Shown here one piece after another: positions 14,732-16,685 of a stretch of DNA of 16,685 nt. The DNA is taken from contig JAQTZX010000010.1 in assembly GCA_028687525.1 (NCBI GenBank), forward strand, positions 1 to 16,685. The letters run 5' to 3'. Under the pieces are notes generated by a model, which worked only from the letters and a program-made list of their open reading frames with translations, did no database searches and had not been told where the DNA came from. The DNA is from Candidatus Omnitrophota bacterium (GTDB lineage: Bacteria > Omnitrophota > Gorgyraeia > Gygaellales > Profunditerraquicolaceae). Numbering within the stretch: the first letter of the stretch is position 1; each line of letters starts with the position of its first letter. Position numbers and translations under genes: made by a program.

Positions 14732-14760
14732 TTGAAAAAAAATGAAAAATATGGTATGGT
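14732..14760 (+). promoter_or_regulatory. Promoter of the riboswitch transcript
   Basis: TTGAAA at 14732-14737, a 17-bp spacer, then TATGGT at 14755-14760 preceded by TGG. Transcription should start near 14767, about 36 nt before the aptamer core. TATAGT directly after it (14761-14766) is a less well spaced alternative. Confidence 0.6.
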
Positions 14761-14786
14761 TATAGTGTAAGCTGAAAAACTGAAAT

Positions 14787-14891
14787 TTTTACTTACTGAA
14801 AAGGCAAACTAGTAGCAATGCTAGGGCGCAAAGCTTCCGGCCCTCCGTAAAGAGATTAAAAGAGGGTAGCGGTGCTGCCAAAGAGGTAAAA
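14787..14891 (+). ncRNA. c-di-GMP-I (GEMM-I) riboswitch
   Basis: The core matches the GEMM-I consensus: GGCAAAC at 14803-14809, hairpin CTAGTA-GCAA-TGCTAG (14809-14824) with a GNRA tetraloop, GGGCGCAAAGC at 14824-14834, CCGGCC, a second arm closed by CCCTC/GAGGG (14841-14845/14862-14866) and GTAGCGG...GCTGCC (14866-14879). By alignment to the Vibrio Vc2 aptamer, the ligand-contacting G20, A47 and C92 are kept (14804, the central A of GCAAAG, and 14878). G rather than A at the position of G20 favours c-di-GMP over cGAMP. An extended P1 can form from TTTTAC (14787-14792) with GTAAAA (14886-14891). The core aptamer is 14803-14879. Confidence 0.92.
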
Positions 14892-14929
14892 TGCCTCCAC
14901 CCTAAAGTTTTACCTTTTAGGGTTTTTTT
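14884..14929 (+). terminator. Riboswitch expression platform: terminator and antiterminator
   Basis: The terminator stem is CCCTAAA (14900-14906) with TTTAGGG (14916-14922), followed by seven T (14923-14929). A competing helix AGGTAAAA (14884-14891)/TTTTACCT (14908-14915) interleaves with it, so both are unlikely at once. The left strand of that helix is also the 3' strand of the extended P1. Binding of c-di-GMP should therefore stabilise P1, free the terminator and switch the gene off; this direction is inferred. Confidence 0.7.
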
Positions 14930-14937
14930 ATCTAAGC

Positions 14938-14964
14938 CCCCGGCTATGTTTGCCGGGGTTTTTT
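14938..14964 (+). terminator. Second intrinsic terminator after the riboswitch
   Basis: CCCCGGC (14938-14944) pairs with GCCGGGG (14952-14958) over a 7-nt loop, followed by six T (14959-14964). It is stronger in GC than the first terminator and lies 30 nt before the start codon of the downstream gene, so readthrough of the riboswitch meets a further stop signal. Confidence 0.8.
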
Positions 14965-14994
14965 ATTTACCGAGCCTCAAACCAGGGGTTTTCC

Positions 14995-15612
14995 ATGGCA
15001 CTTCTAAAAAAGAAACTGAATTGGGCTCTTGTAATCGGCCAATTCGTATTGCAATTCACGTATGGGACTATCGGCTTCGCTGACAGCCTGCCGTTTGAAG
15101 ATCAATCCACCCCTGTTTTTGAATATGCCACCCCGGAGTTATGGCGATATGTCCGTATAGGCCTCACCTACCTGGAAAGCCCTAAACCCCTCGCTCCTCC
15201 CGAAGCCGTGCCTCCGGCATATGTGCATCCCGATTCGAAAGGATACGGGCCTTATGGCTTTACGTCTCCCGCGTATATAGACGTCCAGCGCGCATATCCT
15301 TTTTTCAGGCAGTATAGCTGGGAGGATATTTTGTGTTTTCAAGATTTGTATGACCTGGCTAATCAGGCATACGCCGACTTGCTTCTGAAAAATTTACAGG
15401 AATATCTCGATCCCGATTCGACTCCTTACGAAACATTTAACGTTTTGCAACAGGCATGGAATTTAGGCTTGCGGGGGTTCAAAAGCGGCAGAAACGTCGT
15501 TTCTTCGCGGATTAAAAAAGTTAATGAATACAGGAACTACGCGACTATTTTTTTCAGCGTATCCCCCTACAGAACAACGCAACTCACTTTTTCCTTGCCC
15601 TCACCGTTTTAA
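14995..15612 (+). CDS. Secreted protein under c-di-GMP riboswitch control, distantly lytic-transglycosylase-like
   Basis: This 205-residue protein has a Sec signal peptide: LLKKKLNW, a hydrophobic core to about residue 26, and likely cleavage after GFA at 29. The start at ATG 14995 has AGGGG 7 nt upstream; a TTG at 14950 falls inside the second terminator and is rejected. I do not recognise a named family. The order LTYLESP (57-63), KGYGPYGFTSPAY (82-94), LYDLANQAYADLLLKNL (118-134), AWNLG (154-158) and a final KKVNEYR resembles the E-S, G-A-x-G-L-M-Q, D-P-x-x-N, Y-N-A-G and Y-V-x-x-V blocks of SLT-type lytic transglycosylases, with Glu61 as a possible catalytic acid. That is inference. Control by c-di-GMP would fit a role in the cell wall or in assembling surface structures. 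Confidence 0.7.
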   Translation: MALLKKKLNWALVIGQFVLQFTYGTIGFADSLPFEDQSTPVFEYATPELWRYVRIGLTYLESPKPLAPPEAVPPAYVHPDSKGYGPYGFTSPAYIDVQRAYPFFRQYSWEDILCFQDLYDLANQAYADLLLKNLQEYLDPDSTPYETFNVLQQAWNLGLRGFKSGRNVVSSRIKKVNEYRNYATIFFSVSPYRTTQLTFSLPSPF

Positions 15613-15648
15613 ATCTATCTGCGAATCGCAGGGAATCGGGTCTTTACC

Positions 15649-15670
15649 GCCGGCAGTTTAACCGGCTTTT
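15649..15670 (+). terminator. Weak terminator after the secreted protein gene
   Basis: GCCGG (15649-15653) pairs with CCGGC (15662-15666) over an 8-nt loop, followed by four T. It lies 37 bp after the stop codon, between convergent genes. Confidence 0.45.
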
Positions 15671-15739
15671 CCCGCCAAACAGTCAAGGAGAAAAACCTTC
15701 CGGCCAAAGAAATACCTGCCACAAAAACGACTTTTATTC

Positions 15740-16685
15740 TCATTTATTCTTTTTAAGGGTAAAGTAATGAATATATTCGAAATCATCCGGATCCACGGAA
15801 AGTGAAAACCCGGAAATTCCGCACGCACTAATTAACTTTACGACCTCTCCTTTATTCCGGGGTATAAACTGCCAGTCGCAGAACCAATCAAGAGGCACCG
15901 GCGGAAATGTTTTCTCCCTATTGGCATGAGAGAAAATAAGCTTCCCGTCTTTCTGTAAGAGTTCATACAACGCATAGAGCATTACTTTGAAATCCCCGTC
16001 CGGCAGATAATCGAACGAATCGACACTATAAATCAAGCTTTGCCGGCCCAAGGGCTGCAAGTACGCCTGATTCTCCAATATATGTATCTTACCTTCCTCT
16101 ATAAATTTGAACTCGACATTTTTACAAGTAATCTTTGAAATGGCCTCGTTCGAAAAATTTAAAGGCTCGGGATCCCCATCAAGACACGTAAAAACAACCG
16201 TCCCCTTCGCTTTTAAATCCAGCAGCAGTTCCCGGATCTCCCGGCAGGGGCCACAACCAAAACTTAATATGGGGATCCTGTTTAATACCGTTTCAGCGAT
16301 ATGATTTCGCAGCAAAAGATTAAAATGGTCCTTGCGCATTCTTGCCGCCACCGCATAAGGACTTTTCAAAAAATAAGCGTCTAAATATACGCCGATATTT
16401 TTTGAAACCGGGGTATTATCATAAATGATCTCCGCCATCTTATAATCACCGGGATAACCCAGCGGTTTCTCGTACGCCCGCTTTATAATCACACCTTTAT
16501 AAATCCACGCCCTCACCAGCTCCCTGAAATTATCTTTTACTTTTTGCATAAGCTCTTTTTCAGAAAGGAATTCCTCCAGACAATACCCCCTGAGTAAAAC
16601 TTGAGTATTAAGCCGGTCTATTTTTTTCTCGATCCCATCGGAATATTCTTCGGGCAAACACAAACTAATCTCGGTAATTTCACCC
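15740..16685 (-). CDS. Class I SAM-dependent methyltransferase (5' end missing)
   Basis: The frame stays open to the right edge, so the true start is outside the window; the TTG at 16663 is only the first start-like codon inside. Numbering from there, a helical N-terminal part contains KPLGYPGDYKMAEIIYDN (66-83). A Rossmann core follows, with motif I LSFGCGPCRE (133-142), the acidic ribose-binding loop CLDGDPEP (160-167), and SVDSFDYLPDG (213-223) at the motif-IV position. GYPGDYxM ahead of the core is shared with methyltransferases annotated for 3-hydroxy-fatty-acid methyl ester signals (PhcB-like) and with cyclic-nucleotide-binding-domain methyltransferases, as I recall; the substrate here cannot be told. 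It converges on the secreted-protein gene and is not part of its transcript. Confidence 0.85.
   Translation of the reverse strand, partial: GEITEISLCLPEEYSDGIEKKIDRLNTQVLLRGYCLEEFLSEKELMQKVKDNFRELVRAWIYKGVIIKRAYEKPLGYPGDYKMAEIIYDNTPVSKNIGVYLDAYFLKSPYAVAARMRKDHFNLLLRNHIAETVLNRIPILSFGCGPCREIRELLLDLKAKGTVVFTCLDGDPEPLNFSNEAISKITCKNVEFKFIEEGKIHILENQAYLQPLGRQSLIYSVDSFDYLPDGDFKVMLYALYELLQKDGKLIFSHANREKTFPPVPLDWFCDWQFIPRNKGEVVKLISACGISGFSLSVDPDDFEYIHYFTLKKNK

Noticed and set aside
12860..14990. Similar words TCAAACC-x-GGGG at 12867 and 14976 as a second repeat family
   Set aside because: Only about 12 bases match and the flanks differ, which is too little to separate from chance.
14950..14994. TTG start at 14950 adding 15 residues to the secreted protein
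   Set aside because: It falls inside the second terminator, has no ribosome-binding sequence and would bury the signal peptide; ATG 14995 has a good site and a proper signal sequence.

Overview
The window reads as a chromosomal stretch from an uncultured bacterium of moderate GC content, probably a candidate-phylum lineage such as Omnitrophota. That placement is an inference from overall gene style: a PurS-PurS-PurL fusion, a B12-type radical SAM protein with a membrane-like tail, PAS sensors without kinases, and recurrent extended -10 promoters of the form TGGTATAAT. No rRNA, tRNA, transposase gene or CRISPR array was seen.

Layout. (1) 1-5758, minus strand: a purine operon transcribed purB -> purL (with two N-terminal PurS-like domains) -> a LOG-family nucleotide hydrolase -> purQ, which runs off the left edge. 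(2) 5883-6315, plus strand: a cold-shock protein gene with a strong promoter, a leader of about 130 nt containing an intrinsic terminator, a perfect Shine-Dalgarno sequence and a bidirectional 3' terminator. (3) 6367-8249, minus: a B12-binding radical SAM protein translationally coupled to a small zinc-ribbon membrane protein. (4) 8429-8842: a GC-rich element of about 345 bp made of concentric inverted repeats, lying just downstream of a strong minus-strand promoter and ahead of the radical SAM gene. (5) 9002-12897, minus: two signalling genes. One is a CHASE4-HAMP-PAS receptor with no output domain, whose leader looks like a transcription attenuator. The other is a three-PAS protein with a LuxR-type DNA-binding domain. 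The roughly 550 bp between them is full of hairpins. (6) 12912-14610, minus: a family-4-like uracil-DNA glycosylase, a palindromic element, and a membrane-anchored predicted beta-sandwich protein. (7) 14732-15670, plus: a c-di-GMP-I (GEMM-I) riboswitch with an apparent terminator/antiterminator platform, a second terminator, and a secreted protein distantly resembling lytic transglycosylases. (8) 15740-16685, minus: a class I SAM methyltransferase cut by the right edge.

How it fits together. Purine synthesis and the cold-shock gene are housekeeping. The right half is more of a signalling and envelope region: c-di-GMP appears to control a cell-wall-type secreted protein, next to membrane and cytosolic PAS sensors. 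The most interesting non-coding signals are the nested 345-bp element, a small family of CCCCGTTAGA/TCTAACGGGG terminal-repeat hairpins that includes it, the attenuator ahead of the CHASE4 sensor, and the concentric palindrome at 13669-13785.
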